Source: Acidimicrobiaceae bacterium (GTDB lineage: Bacteria > Actinomycetota > Acidimicrobiia > Acidimicrobiales > Acidimicrobiaceae). Taken from it: 13,751 nt of DNA. A program made the position numbers and the translations under genes. How positions within the stretch are numbered: position 1 is the stretch's first letter; each line of letters starts with the position of its first letter. The stretch covers positions 1 to 13,751 of the forward strand of contig JABEUO010000011.1 of NCBI GenBank assembly GCA_013044415.1, written 5' to 3'. This document shows, one piece after another, positions 1 to 6,891 of the stretch. The notes below the pieces were generated by a model. That model ran no database searches and had not been told where the DNA came from. It saw only the letters and a list, made by a program, of their open reading frames with translations.

Positions 1-236
1 CCTTTGCGAATCAAAACGAGTCCCGCCCCCCCACAATGGGTCCCCTCCCATCTGAAATAAAAGGAGCCATCGAGTAGCGATAATTGGTAAATCGAAAGCT
101 AGCGAGTGACGCATCGACCTTGCAAAGCTGACCCAACGAAAGAGGAAAGCAATTATGACCCAAATTCCTCGCCTCGCTTGAAGGTAGCCGGGTCATTGCC
201 ACATCGAAAACCCGTTGGCGGTAGCCTCGCTAATGA
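1..236. other. Region without a convincing gene
   Basis: I see no recognisable gene in this stretch. Short reading frames on both strands have no Shine-Dalgarno sequence or family resemblance. A minus-strand frame starting at an ATG at 114-112 runs off the left edge with about 38 codons, including a short hydrophobic run, but it is too short to call. Small structures exist: a 5-bp hairpin (ATGGG/CCCAT, 37-52) and a repeated GGTAGCC at about 183 and 220. None resembles a terminator with a U-tract. The region is probably intergenic DNA or the edge of a gene beyond the window. Confidence 0.4.
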
Positions 237-413
237 TCATGGCGTGCTCTGCCCCTTGGAGCAGTTTAGGCGTGCTGATCCGACACCGTAGTGCTCGATT
301 GTCTCCATAGCTAGTCCGCCCTGGATCAACGAGCTATCGGATGCGTTCGAGACCATGGCAGCGACTCCCAAAAGCCCCCTATCGACACCCTTCTTTGGCC
401 CTGCCAATGTCAC
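237..413 (-). CDS. Possible small protein, 58 residues, unknown function
   Basis: This frame starts with GTG at 413 and ends with TGA at 237. It begins 15 bases after the stop of the metalloprotease-like gene, and a strong ribosome-binding site (GAGGAG, 426-421) sits 7 bases before the GTG. The peptide begins MTLAGPKKGVDRGLLGVAAM and ends LNCSKGQSTP. It has one cysteine, no signal peptide and no clear membrane helix, and I recognise no family. The case for a gene is the good ribosome-binding site and the tight spacing behind the upstream gene, which would suit translation from the same transcript. Against it are the short length, the lack of homology, and another frame of about 39 codons that overlaps its 3' half. 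It could equally be chance. Confidence 0.3.
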   Translation of the reverse strand: MTLAGPKKGVDRGLLGVAAMVSNASDSSLIQGGLAMETIEHYGVGSARLNCSKGQSTP

Positions 414-428
414 CTAGTCACTCCTCAC

Positions 429-1301
429 CTAACACCAGGCTTGAACCCCTCGACCGAGCACTTCGCTAACTTCCCTGCAGAGAATTGGAACTATCGAAGA
501 GGCATTCGCGTCTCCAAAGGATTGGTACTTACCAGACCTAAAATAGTTCCAAAAACGGACCAGAACATCCTCGCCCTCTACGTCGAAGGCCGCAGCCACC
601 AGTCGCTGAATTCGGTATTGGTACCAAACGTAATTCAATGGGCTCATTGGAGAATAACCACCGGAGTAGTGAATTTCGAACTCCGCTAATGTACTGCAAC
701 CGTCGGCTCTCATACGAAAGTCGAGGCTCTGGTTCTGCGTTCCTTCGATGGCGATAACCTCCAGGGTGTCCAGTTTGTCACGTCTCTCACGGGCGATAAA
801 GGTGTGCATCGCCAGGTTTGCAAACATCTCGCTCAACCAAAAAGTAGGCAGCTTGAGATCCCCGAGCACTTCAAAAGCATGGCCGAGTTCATGAATGGTC
901 ACCAGATCGAAAAATGGCTGCAAATTCAACCGGCCATCGCTACCAGGATATTGAGCGCGAAGTCTTGCACAACTGGCTGGGGGGGCATTCAAAAGATCAT
1001 CTCCGATCGAGGACCAGAAATGGCCACCTCCAGCGGGCATCACCAGGATGCCTGGGCGAATCTGATCGGCGTCGTTGTCAAAGTACGGAAGGCCGTATGG
1101 CTGTCGACTCTCCCAGCACTCCTCATCTGAAACAATGAGGGCGATGTCGGGTTTAAATCCCGAAAACAACCGACTTAAGTACACATAGGCACTGCTTGCG
1201 ATATCGGCGGCGTCCCTTGCTTGGGCAGAAGACCCTCGACTGAAGCGCACTTCAAACGGATAGTCGCCTACAAGCTCGGCAAACCCTGATCCAATGGTCA
1301 T
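429..1301 (-). CDS. HEXXH zinc-metalloprotease-like protein
   Basis: The product is about 290 residues and of unknown substrate. Counting from a TTG three codons upstream (1310), the motif HELGH lies at residues 140-144, within a hydrophobic helix (DLVTIHELGHAFE). Seventeen residues after the second His comes WLSEMFAN with Glu161. This is the gluzincin pattern: two His ligands and a catalytic Glu in HEXXH, plus a downstream Glu as third zinc ligand. No signal peptide or membrane helix is visible, so a cytoplasmic location is likely. I chose the ATG at 1301; TTG at 1310 is possible and neither has a good ribosome-binding site. A TAGTTT hexamer at 1315-1310 could serve as a -10 for a nearly leaderless message. 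The gene stands alone behind tRNA-Leu, suggesting an accessory location. The metallopeptidase fold is likely; its role is unknown. Confidence 0.72.
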   Translation of the reverse strand: MTIGSGFAELVGDYPFEVRFSRGSSAQARDAADIASSAYVYLSRLFSGFKPDIALIVSDEECWESRQPYGLPYFDNDADQIRPGILVMPAGGGHFWSSIGDDLLNAPPASCARLRAQYPGSDGRLNLQPFFDLVTIHELGHAFEVLGDLKLPTFWLSEMFANLAMHTFIARERRDKLDTLEVIAIEGTQNQSLDFRMRADGCSTLAEFEIHYSGGYSPMSPLNYVWYQYRIQRLVAAAFDVEGEDVLVRFWNYFRSGKYQSFGDANASSIVPILCREVSEVLGRGVQAWC

Positions 1302-1400
1302 TGATGTCAAAACTAGCCGCCCGCTCTAGCCAATTTAACCCATGCAGCAGGTCAAAAAGTGAAGCCTGCTCTCTGCCATACTTCATTGACTTACGGTGGA

Positions 1401-1423
1401 ATGAGTTCGCACATCGAACTCAT
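1401..1423 (-). terminator. Hairpin just downstream of tRNA-Leu
   Basis: A perfect 9-bp inverted repeat (ATGAGTTCG / CGAACTCAT, 5-base loop) begins 3 bases after the encoded CCA end of the tRNA. No U-tract follows it, so it is not a classical intrinsic terminator. It could end tRNA transcription or guide 3' processing. It lies between the tRNA and the metalloprotease-like gene. The repeat itself is certain; its role is inferred. Confidence 0.4.
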
Positions 1424-1426
1424 CTC

Positions 1427-1513
1427 TGGTGTCGAAGGGGGGACTTGAACCCCCACGACCTTGCGGTCACTAGGCCCTCAACCTAGCGCGTCTACCTATT
1501 CCGCCACTTCGAC
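1427..1513 (-). tRNA. tRNA-Leu (anticodon GAG), CCA encoded
   Basis: The gene folds as a type II tRNA. The acceptor stem is GTCGAAG/CTTCGAC with discriminator A, and the 3' CCA is encoded (1429-1427). The anticodon stem is CTAGG/CCTAG with loop TTGAGGG, giving anticodon GAG at 1479-1477, which reads CUC and CUU leucine codons. A long variable arm (GACC-GCAA-GGTC), as expected for tRNA-Leu, and a T-arm with GGGGG/CCCCC around TTCAAGT are present. It lies 79 bases downstream of secG and upstream of the metalloprotease-like gene. No att-type duplicate of its 3' end was seen elsewhere in the window. Confidence 0.97.
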
Positions 1514-1592
1514 TTTACTTTCGCCTCAACTCCAGCACGAATAATTTAGCAGGATGGCGCCGCAAAAAGACCACTTGTCGGCTATTTCGGAC

Positions 1593-1820
1593 TCACAACC
1601 TAATAACTAGCGCAACGCTCGTAAAGGCGAAGATCACGGCCAGGAATATAGTTATTCGGTCCAGATTCCTTTCCGCAACGGTTGACCCGGCCGCTGCCGC
1701 GCCGACCGAACCGCCCAGCATGTCAGACAGTCCTCCACCTTTGCCTGAATGCAGGAGAACAAACACTATCAGCCCCAGCGAGACTATTACGTGGATAATC
1801 ACCAGAATGATGGTCAGCAC
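1593..1820 (-). CDS. secG: Preprotein translocase subunit SecG
   Basis: SecG is the small accessory membrane subunit of the SecYEG channel that exports unfolded proteins with SecA. The 75-residue product has the family layout: a first membrane helix (about residues 2-21, LTIILVIIHVIVSLGLIVFV), the conserved cytoplasmic loop LLHSGKGGGLSDMLGG, an Ala/Gly-rich stretch with AERNLDRIT, and a second helix to the C-terminus. I chose the GTG at 1820 because AAGGGG (1834-1829) lies 8 bases upstream and the length then matches the family. A TTG at 1859 would add 13 atypical residues. It is the last gene after gap-pgk-tpiA, its usual actinobacterial position, 74 bases behind tpiA. That gap contains a TTGACC hexamer that might belong to an extra promoter, but no well-spaced -10 follows it. 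Confidence 0.95.
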   Translation of the reverse strand: MLTIILVIIHVIVSLGLIVFVLLHSGKGGGLSDMLGGSVGAAAAGSTVAERNLDRITIFLAVIFAFTSVALVIRL

Positions 1821-1894
1821 CTCAGGATCCCCTTGCAAATTTAAGCTTGGCCAGCACAATGATACTAGCCCTATAAACGATCGCCTTGGTCAAA

Positions 1895-2707
1895 TTATGC
1901 CTCTATAAGAGCGGCAAAGTCATCTGGGTCGAGGCTCGCTCCGCCGACAAGGAGCCCATCAAGCGATGATGACTCTAGAAACTCCCTGGAATTGGCGGAG
2001 GTCACAGACCCACCATAGAGTATCCGAACGGCCTGGGAGACCTCTTTGGATTTAATCGATTCTATGACTCCCCTAATAATGTCTCCGCCTTCTGAAGCAT
2101 CTTGGACGCTGGCCGGAGTTCCACTGCCGATAGCCCAAACTGGCTCGTAGGCAACCACCAGATTGCCCAAAACGTCAGGAGATACCGATCTAATAGCCGC
2201 GGAAACCTGCCTGGAAAGTACCTCAGCCGATTGACCGTTGCCGCGCTCATCTGCAGTTTCCCCGACACACAAAATCGGAATCATCTGTGAATCGAATACG
2301 GCTTTGACCTTCTTGGCGATCAATTCATCATCTTCCTTGAAAATAGATCGCCGCTCCGAATGGCCCACTATGACATTCCTAACACCCAGTTTGGCGAGCA
2401 TTTGAGCGGACACTTCACCGGTGAAGGCTCCCTTGGCCTCAAAGTAGCAGTTCTGAGCTCCGAGAGAGAAGTTCATTCGGTCAGAATCTATCAATAGTTG
2501 CAGCGATCGCAGATCGACAAAGGGAGGATGAATCGATATCTCACAGTATTCGTAATCAGAGGCCCGAAGTTTAAAGTGGAGCTTCTGGACCACCTGTATC
2601 GCCTCGAGGTGGTTCAAGTTCATCTTCCAATTGGCTGCGATAAGTCTCGTTCTACCGGTACGCGCATTTACCTTTGGAAGCAACGCTTCCCCTTTTTTTG
2701 ATACCAT
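1895..2707 (-). CDS. tpiA: Triosephosphate isomerase
   Basis: This cytoplasmic enzyme interconverts dihydroxyacetone phosphate and glyceraldehyde 3-phosphate in glycolysis and gluconeogenesis. In the 270-residue product the catalytic residues are all visible: Lys28 in AANWKMN, His116 in VGHSERR, and the catalytic base Glu188 in AYEPVWAIG. Loop 6 follows as SGTPAS, and YGGSV (231-235) forms the phosphate-binding loop. The ATG at 2707 is preferred because AGGA (2719-2716) lies 8 bases upstream; a GTG two codons earlier sits too close to it. With this start the protein has an N-terminal extension of about 20 residues, rich in Lys and Arg, ahead of the usual RLIAANWKMN beginning. The gene lies 81 bases after pgk, probably in the same operon. 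Confidence 0.98.
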   Translation of the reverse strand: MVSKKGEALLPKVNARTGRTRLIAANWKMNLNHLEAIQVVQKLHFKLRASDYEYCEISIHPPFVDLRSLQLLIDSDRMNFSLGAQNCYFEAKGAFTGEVSAQMLAKLGVRNVIVGHSERRSIFKEDDELIAKKVKAVFDSQMIPILCVGETADERGNGQSAEVLSRQVSAAIRSVSPDVLGNLVVAYEPVWAIGSGTPASVQDASEGGDIIRGVIESIKSKEVSQAVRILYGGSVTSANSREFLESSSLDGLLVGGASLDPDDFAALIEA

Positions 2708-2788
2708 TTTCACATTCCTAACGAATTTATGGACACCGAAACACGCCCTATACCAATCGAATTCGCAATTAGCGCGATCCTCCGGGCC

Positions 2789-3922
2789 TCAGCGTCGCCA
2801 AGCGTCCCGAAGCGCCTTCAACCCTGGAAGATCACCCTTCTCTATGAACTCAAGGCTCGCACCGCCTCCCGTCGATAGGTGGCTAACCGACCCCTCCAGC
2901 CCGCATTCGACTATTGCGGCGGCGCTGTCTCCGCCACCAACTACTGAGTACGAATCCGAGGTCGCAACGGCCTTGGCAATCGCAAAAGTACCGCTATTCA
3001 GCCTCGGATCCTCGAACACCCCCATCGGCCCATTCCATAGAATTGTCTTAGCGGTCGCAAGTACCGTGGAAAATCTCTCCACGGTAGACGGTCCGATGTC
3101 GAGGCCCTTGAACCCTTCTGGCACGCCGTGAGAAAAAATCTTGGGCTCGGCCGTCCCACCGGAACGACCAAAGGACTCGGACTCCGCCAGACCGACTATG
3201 TCGCTTGGCAGGACAATCTTTCCCGTGGCCAACATCGCCCTACACGACTCGATCATATCCGGCTCGACCATTGACTCACCGACTGGAAATCCCTGTGCGG
3301 CCAGGAAAGTGAAGCACATTCCGCCACCCACTAAGACTGTATCGACCTTTGCGAGCAGGGACGAAAGCAGGCCGAGCTTGTCCGAAACCTTTGAACCACC
3401 CATTACCGATACAAAGGGGCGCATTGGCTCTTCCAAGAGCTTGGCGAGCATCTCGACCTCTTCGGCGAGCACCTTTCCGGCCACTGAAGGCAGATACTTC
3501 GGCGGTCCAACTATAGATGCATGCTTTCGATGCGCAGCGCCAAATGCGTCTGAGACAAAAAAATCGAAGCCGTGCACGAGTTCCTTTGCGAACTCTTCAG
3601 AATTCGACTCCTCACCAGGATTGAAGCGAAGGTTCTCCATCACCGCCACTTCCGGCAACAAAGTCGACAGCAGTTCCTGGACCGGCGCCATTGAGAATTT
3701 CGGGTCCATCGACCCTTTTGGCCTGCCCAAGTGAGAACAGGTCACTACCTCTGCTCCCCTGTCGAGTAGCCACCTAAAGGTGGGCAGAGCGGACCTGATT
3801 CGAAAGTCGTCAGCTACGACCCACTTGCCAGATCTCTCGACCATTGGAGCATTTAAATCGGACCTGACGAGTACGCGCTTCGAACGAACGTCGCCAAGAT
3901 CTTGAAGTTGTGGCAAATACAA
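2789..3922 (-). CDS. pgk: Phosphoglycerate kinase with a short N-domain
   Basis: PGK transfers the phosphate of 1,3-bisphosphoglycerate to ADP, the first ATP-forming step of glycolysis. Motifs in the 377-residue protein are RVLVRSDLNAP (16-26, substrate-binding Arg/Asp/Asn), HLGRPKG (64-70), ENLRFNPGE (96-104), DAFGAAHRKHAS, GGSKVSDK (175-182), WNGPMGVFE (297-304), GGGDSAAA (329-336) and STGGGASLEF (350-359). It starts with TTG at 3922, backed by GAGGGG six bases upstream. It is shorter than the usual 390-400 residues because about 20 residues normally found between FSxxPVxxxL and the ENLRF strand are missing: here LLSTLL runs directly into PEVAVMENLRF. All active-site motifs I can check are intact, so it is probably functional. 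It follows gap by 37 bases. Confidence 0.98.
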   Translation of the reverse strand: MYLPQLQDLGDVRSKRVLVRSDLNAPMVERSGKWVVADDFRIRSALPTFRWLLDRGAEVVTCSHLGRPKGSMDPKFSMAPVQELLSTLLPEVAVMENLRFNPGEESNSEEFAKELVHGFDFFVSDAFGAAHRKHASIVGPPKYLPSVAGKVLAEEVEMLAKLLEEPMRPFVSVMGGSKVSDKLGLLSSLLAKVDTVLVGGGMCFTFLAAQGFPVGESMVEPDMIESCRAMLATGKIVLPSDIVGLAESESFGRSGGTAEPKIFSHGVPEGFKGLDIGPSTVERFSTVLATAKTILWNGPMGVFEDPRLNSGTFAIAKAVATSDSYSVVGGGDSAAAIVECGLEGSVSHLSTGGGASLEFIEKGDLPGLKALRDAWRR

Positions 3923-3928
3923 TTAGAT

Positions 3929-3934
3929 CCCCTC
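3929..3934 (-). promoter_or_regulatory. Ribosome-binding site that fixes the pgk TTG start
   Basis: GAGGGG lies 6 bases before the TTG at 3922 and supports this non-ATG start. The next in-frame candidate, another TTG at 3916, is less well spaced. Confidence 0.7.
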
Positions 3935-3959
3935 AGAGCCTTAGTTTTTGACTAGGACC

Positions 3960-4976
3960 CTACTTTCCCATAAGACCGACTAGATCGACTAGCCGATTCG
4001 AGTAACCCCATTCGTTGTCGTACCACCCGAACACCTTGACCAGCGTCGACCCATTCCCAAGGTCCATCACCATAGTCAGCTCCGAGTCGAAAATACACGA
4101 GGCAGGATTGCCGACTATATCGGACGAAACCAGTGGCTCATCCGAATAGACCAGCACCTGAGAAAGTGGTCCTGAGCTAGCGGCCCTCTCATACGCCTCA
4201 TTAATCTCGCCCTTTGACCAGCTGCCACGGAGGATTAGGGTTGCATCGGTTATCGAACCATCGGAAACTGGTACTCGTAACGAGGTACCGTCCAAAAGAC
4301 CCTTCATTTCGGGCATGACCAGGGAGGTGGCCTTTGCCGCCCCGGTTGTAGAAGGAACGATATTTTGTGCCGCAGCCCGGGCTCTTCGTGGATCTTTGTG
4401 GGCAAGATCGAGGAGATTTTGATCATTTGTGTATGCATGAACGGTGGTCATCAGTCCCCGTTCGATACCAAAAGCGTCCTGCGCCACCTTGATAAGGGGT
4501 ACAAAACAGTTGGTAGTACAAGAGGCGTTCGAAACAATCTTGTGGATCGCCGGATCGTAGCTGCCTTCATTCACTCCAATAACGAAAGTCGCGTCGACGT
4601 TCGTGGCGGGTGCGGAGATGATGACCCTTTGCGCACCTGCGTCGATGTGTCCTACGGCCTTTTGGCCATCGGTAAAGATGCCGGTCGATTCGATCACTAC
4701 GTCTATTCCGAGATCCCGCCACGGCAGGGCCTTGGGATCTCTTTCGGCAAACACCCTAATGGTCTGGCCGCCAACCGTTATCGAACCATCGTCGGCGACC
4801 ACTGGCACACCTAGCGGGCCGTGGGTCGAATCGTACTTCAAAAGCTGTGCGTTTGTCTTAGGAGACGTCAGATCGTTGACCGCGACAACCTCAATGTCAG
4901 CACCCTGGGAGCGAACCGCACGAAAAAAATTCCTACCAATGCGCCCAAAACCGTTGACGCCAACTCTAATAGTCAC
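3960..4976 (-). CDS. gap: Glyceraldehyde-3-phosphate dehydrogenase
   Basis: This cytoplasmic enzyme oxidises and phosphorylates glyceraldehyde 3-phosphate to 1,3-bisphosphoglycerate with NAD(P). The 338-residue product has an N-terminal Rossmann domain (VGVNGFGRIGR, residues 5-15) with Asp35 after the second strand, as in NAD-preferring glycolytic enzymes. It has the catalytic Cys153 in SNASCTTNC and His180 in TTVHAYTND, and the C-terminal WYDNEWGYSNR. I use GTG at 4976 because AAGGAG (4987-4982) lies 5 bases upstream and the protein then starts MTIRVGVNGFGR, like its relatives. A GTG two codons earlier overlaps the ribosome-binding site. It is the first gene of the gap-pgk-tpiA-secG operon and has its own promoter after yvcK. 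Confidence 0.98.
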   Translation of the reverse strand: MTIRVGVNGFGRIGRNFFRAVRSQGADIEVVAVNDLTSPKTNAQLLKYDSTHGPLGVPVVADDGSITVGGQTIRVFAERDPKALPWRDLGIDVVIESTGIFTDGQKAVGHIDAGAQRVIISAPATNVDATFVIGVNEGSYDPAIHKIVSNASCTTNCFVPLIKVAQDAFGIERGLMTTVHAYTNDQNLLDLAHKDPRRARAAAQNIVPSTTGAAKATSLVMPEMKGLLDGTSLRVPVSDGSITDATLILRGSWSKGEINEAYERAASSGPLSQVLVYSDEPLVSSDIVGNPASCIFDSELTMVMDLGNGSTLVKVFGWYDNEWGYSNRLVDLVGLMGK

Positions 4977-4981
4977 AACCA

Positions 4982-4987
4982 CTCCTT
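4982..4987 (-). promoter_or_regulatory. Ribosome-binding site that decides the gap start
   Basis: AAGGAG is 5 bases before the GTG at 4976. It overlaps the alternative GTG at 4982, which is therefore unlikely to be the start. Confidence 0.75.
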
Positions 4988-5009
4988 GGACCTTTGCGGC
5001 ACCCGGACA

Positions 5010-5038
5010 TTTATATCACGGGACCACCAGCCTGACAC
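5010..5038 (-). promoter_or_regulatory. Probable promoter of the glycolytic operon
   Basis: On the minus strand, GTGTCA (5038-5033) and TATAAA (5015-5010) are separated by exactly 17 bases. They match the housekeeping-sigma consensus at four and five of six positions. Transcription would start near 5003-5002, giving a leader of about 26 bases that contains the gap ribosome-binding site. It lies in the 123-base gap after yvcK, the only clear break between the rapZ-yvcK genes and the gap operon. The spacing and matches are seen directly; activity is inferred. Confidence 0.6.
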
Positions 5039-5099
5039 TACCTCCGATATAGGATAACGCGACGACGACGTTTGCACATGTCGATTAGCGATCGCCACT

Positions 5100-6008
5100 T
5101 CAATTATTGTTCTTCACAAAGGTTTCTAGTGCATCGGCGAGTAGTGAAGCGTCGTGGGTGAATCCACCGTCACCGGAAAGCGATCCGGCTTGGACCCGAA
5201 CGTCACTGGTGAGTACTCGAGATAGGTCGCCTACCTCATTGTGGCTGGGATCGAACAAGAGGCCGTCTATTCGATCGACGACCTCTAGGACTTTCGCAAC
5301 TTGGGAGGCCTGGTCCAGGTGTGCGGTCTCGGCCTTCTGTTGTCGCAAGTTGGCGACATATACCCGTCGTGCACTGGTGGAATTGATAGCATCTCTAATT
5401 GTCGGAACAACGCATGCGGCCAATACAGAGGTGAAGAGGGACCCCGGTCCCAGGACTATAAGATCCGCCTCTAAAATTGCTTGGACAGCTTCCTTCGAGA
5501 CCTTCGGCTCGATCGGCTCTACCCAAACCCTACGAATACCACTGCTCGCGTTGATAGCCACTTGGCCAGAGAGTCGGCCTTTATCGGTCTCGGCTACCAA
5601 ACCCAATGGCTCTTCTGCGGTCGGAAAGACAGATCCGCTAGCACGGAGGATCATCCCCATATGGAGAGATGCTGGTCCAAGACCTCCCAATAGGTCCGTC
5701 AATGCCGCTAGCATTAAGTTTCCGAGCGAATGTCCCGCCAAGTCTCCACCGCTGAAACGATAAGTGAAGCTCGAGAAGAGTGCCGAATCCGGATCCGCTA
5801 AAGCGCTAAGACACATCCTTAGGTCACCAGGGGGAACTAATCCAAGGTCCCGACGAATCCTACCGGATGACCCGCCGTCATCTGCAACGGTTACCACAGC
5901 GCTCAGCTGCCCGACCCTACCCTTAAGGGCTTTGAGCATTACCGCTAGGCCGTGACCGCCACCAACCGCGACGACCTTGGAGTTCGCAAGAATCGAGGTA
6001 TCGTCCAT
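5100..6008 (-). CDS. yvcK: YvcK/CofD-like gluconeogenesis factor family protein
   Basis: YvcK proteins bind UDP-sugars and influence cell-wall synthesis and growth on gluconeogenic carbon sources; they resemble the CofD 2-phospholactate transferase. The roughly 302-residue product shows the nucleotide-binding GGGHGLAV (16-23), the signature TVADDGGSSGR followed by PPGDLRMCLSALA, then HSLGNLMLAAL, DLIVLGPGSLFTSVLA, and the NLRQQKAET and DPSHNEVGD segments near the C-terminus. I use ATG at 6008. A TTG at 6014, 6 bases behind AAAGGT (6026-6021), is a good alternative given how often TTG is used nearby. It follows rapZ by about 17 bases, the usual pairing. The partner whiA, normally next in actinobacteria and Firmicutes, is not here. 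Confidence 0.95.
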   Translation of the reverse strand: MDDTSILANSKVVAVGGGHGLAVMLKALKGRVGQLSAVVTVADDGGSSGRIRRDLGLVPPGDLRMCLSALADPDSALFSSFTYRFSGGDLAGHSLGNLMLAALTDLLGGLGPASLHMGMILRASGSVFPTAEEPLGLVAETDKGRLSGQVAINASSGIRRVWVEPIEPKVSKEAVQAILEADLIVLGPGSLFTSVLAACVVPTIRDAINSTSARRVYVANLRQQKAETAHLDQASQVAKVLEVVDRIDGLLFDPSHNEVGDLSRVLTSDVRVQAGSLSGDGGFTHDASLLADALETFVKNNN

Positions 6009-6025
6009 CGCCAACCGGTCACCTT

Positions 6026-6889
6026 TCAACGGTAGATGTCCCTATGGTGGATCTGGCTCGGATATCCGATCCTAAAAAGTTCACCCGCCACCGCTTCCAC
6101 GAGGGCAACCGAGCGGTGCTTTCCGCCGGTACAGCCGATGGCGATTGTCAAGTAACTCTTTCCCTCCTCTACGAATCTAGGCATAGAAAAGGCGAGGAGC
6201 TTCTCGATCATCTCCAGGTATACGTTCGAATCCTCGAATGAAAAGATATAGTCCCGTACTTCTGGTTCTCGCCCTGTCTTATCACGCAGGGTCTCGACCC
6301 AATGTGGGTTGGGAAGAAACCGACAGTCAAAGACCAGGTCAGCATCCCTCGGGATTCCGTATTTGTACCCAAATGACGTTACAAAAACCTTGATAGGTGA
6401 TCCCTTACCACCGAAGCTGAAAAGTTCGACAATACGGGCCTTGAGTTGGTGGACACTTAGGTTGGAAGTATCGATAACTAAGTCAGCGATACTTTTTAGG
6501 GGATCTAGTAGTTCTCGTTCCGCGTCGACGGAGCTGACCACGCCGCCGATGTCCAGGGGGTGCTTGCGCTTGGTTCCTTCATATCGCGCGAGCAACTCAT
6601 CATTGCTTGCGTCAAGAAATAGCACCCGGACTCTCGACCCCAACACTCGGAGTTGCCCGATCAAGTCTTCGATTCCCGATGAAGAGCCCCCGAAACTCCT
6701 CCCAACCACCAGGGCGATCTCGGATATCTGAGAGCCGTCTGTTGAGGGTCTCTCCGCAAGTTCCGCAACCTTGGGAATCAGTTCGGCGGGTAGGTTATCT
6801 ATTACAAACCAGCCGATATCCTCCAAAACCCCCGCTGCCGTGGATCTTCCCGCACCGGACATACCAGCGATGACCAAGAAGTTACTCAC
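6026..6889 (-). CDS. rapZ: RapZ/YvcJ-family nucleotide-binding protein
   Basis: In E. coli RapZ is an RNA-binding adaptor that controls decay of GlmZ, and hence GlmS and glucosamine 6-phosphate. In Gram-positives the homologue (YvcJ) is an NTP-binding protein whose target is less clear. The 287-residue product has the P-loop GMSGAGRS (9-16), DNLPAELIPK (31-40), YEGTKRKHPL, then the C-terminal domain with TSFGYKYGIPRDADLVFDCRF (171-191), NPHW, IGCTGGKHRSVALVE (251-265) and a final HHRDIYR. The P-loop lysine is replaced by Arg15, as in many actinobacterial homologues. I chose GTG at 6889, two bases after the methyltransferase stop, because the protein then begins MSNFLVIAGMSGAGRS like its relatives. 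AAAGGGA lies 11 bases upstream, rather far. An upstream GTG at 6916 has no ribosome-binding site. Confidence 0.95.
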   Translation of the reverse strand: MSNFLVIAGMSGAGRSTAAGVLEDIGWFVIDNLPAELIPKVAELAERPSTDGSQISEIALVVGRSFGGSSSGIEDLIGQLRVLGSRVRVLFLDASNDELLARYEGTKRKHPLDIGGVVSSVDAERELLDPLKSIADLVIDTSNLSVHQLKARIVELFSFGGKGSPIKVFVTSFGYKYGIPRDADLVFDCRFLPNPHWVETLRDKTGREPEVRDYIFSFEDSNVYLEMIEKLLAFSMPRFVEEGKSYLTIAIGCTGGKHRSVALVEAVAGELFRIGYPSQIHHRDIYR

Positions 6890-6891
6890 CT

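Noticed and set aside
1..114. Minus-strand frame (ATG at 114) with a hydrophobic stretch running off the left edge
   Set aside because: It has only about 38 codons in the window, a ribosome-binding site just 3 bases from the ATG, and no recognisable family, so there is not enough to call a gene.
11..202. 63-codon minus-strand frame starting GTG at 202
   Set aside because: It has no ribosome-binding site and no family resemblance, and it overlaps other equally short frames.
441..1138. Plus-strand frames of 74-108 codons opposite the metalloprotease-like gene
   Set aside because: They are antisense shadows: the minus-strand frame is longer and has a coherent HEXXH motif and composition.
1401..1423. 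GTTCG-N5-CGAAC palindrome considered as a LexA/SOS box
   Set aside because: The half-sites are in the reverse order (GTTCG first) with a 5-base spacer, whereas the actinobacterial LexA box is CGAAC-N4-GTTCG; it is also next to a tRNA, not a repair gene.
1427..1513. tRNA-Leu as an integration site of a genomic island
   Set aside because: No integrase and no duplicate of the tRNA 3' end was found in the 1.4 kb to the left; the island idea would need sequence beyond the window.
1821..1894. Possible secG promoter (TTGACC in the tpiA-secG gap)
   Set aside because: No -10 hexamer sits at 16-18 bases; the nearest candidates are 12 or 20 bases away, so I do not call it.
3141..5763. Long plus-strand frames (149-218 codons) opposite pgk, gap and yvcK
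   Set aside because: They lie entirely antisense to well-identified conserved genes, have biased low-complexity composition and no good ribosome-binding site.
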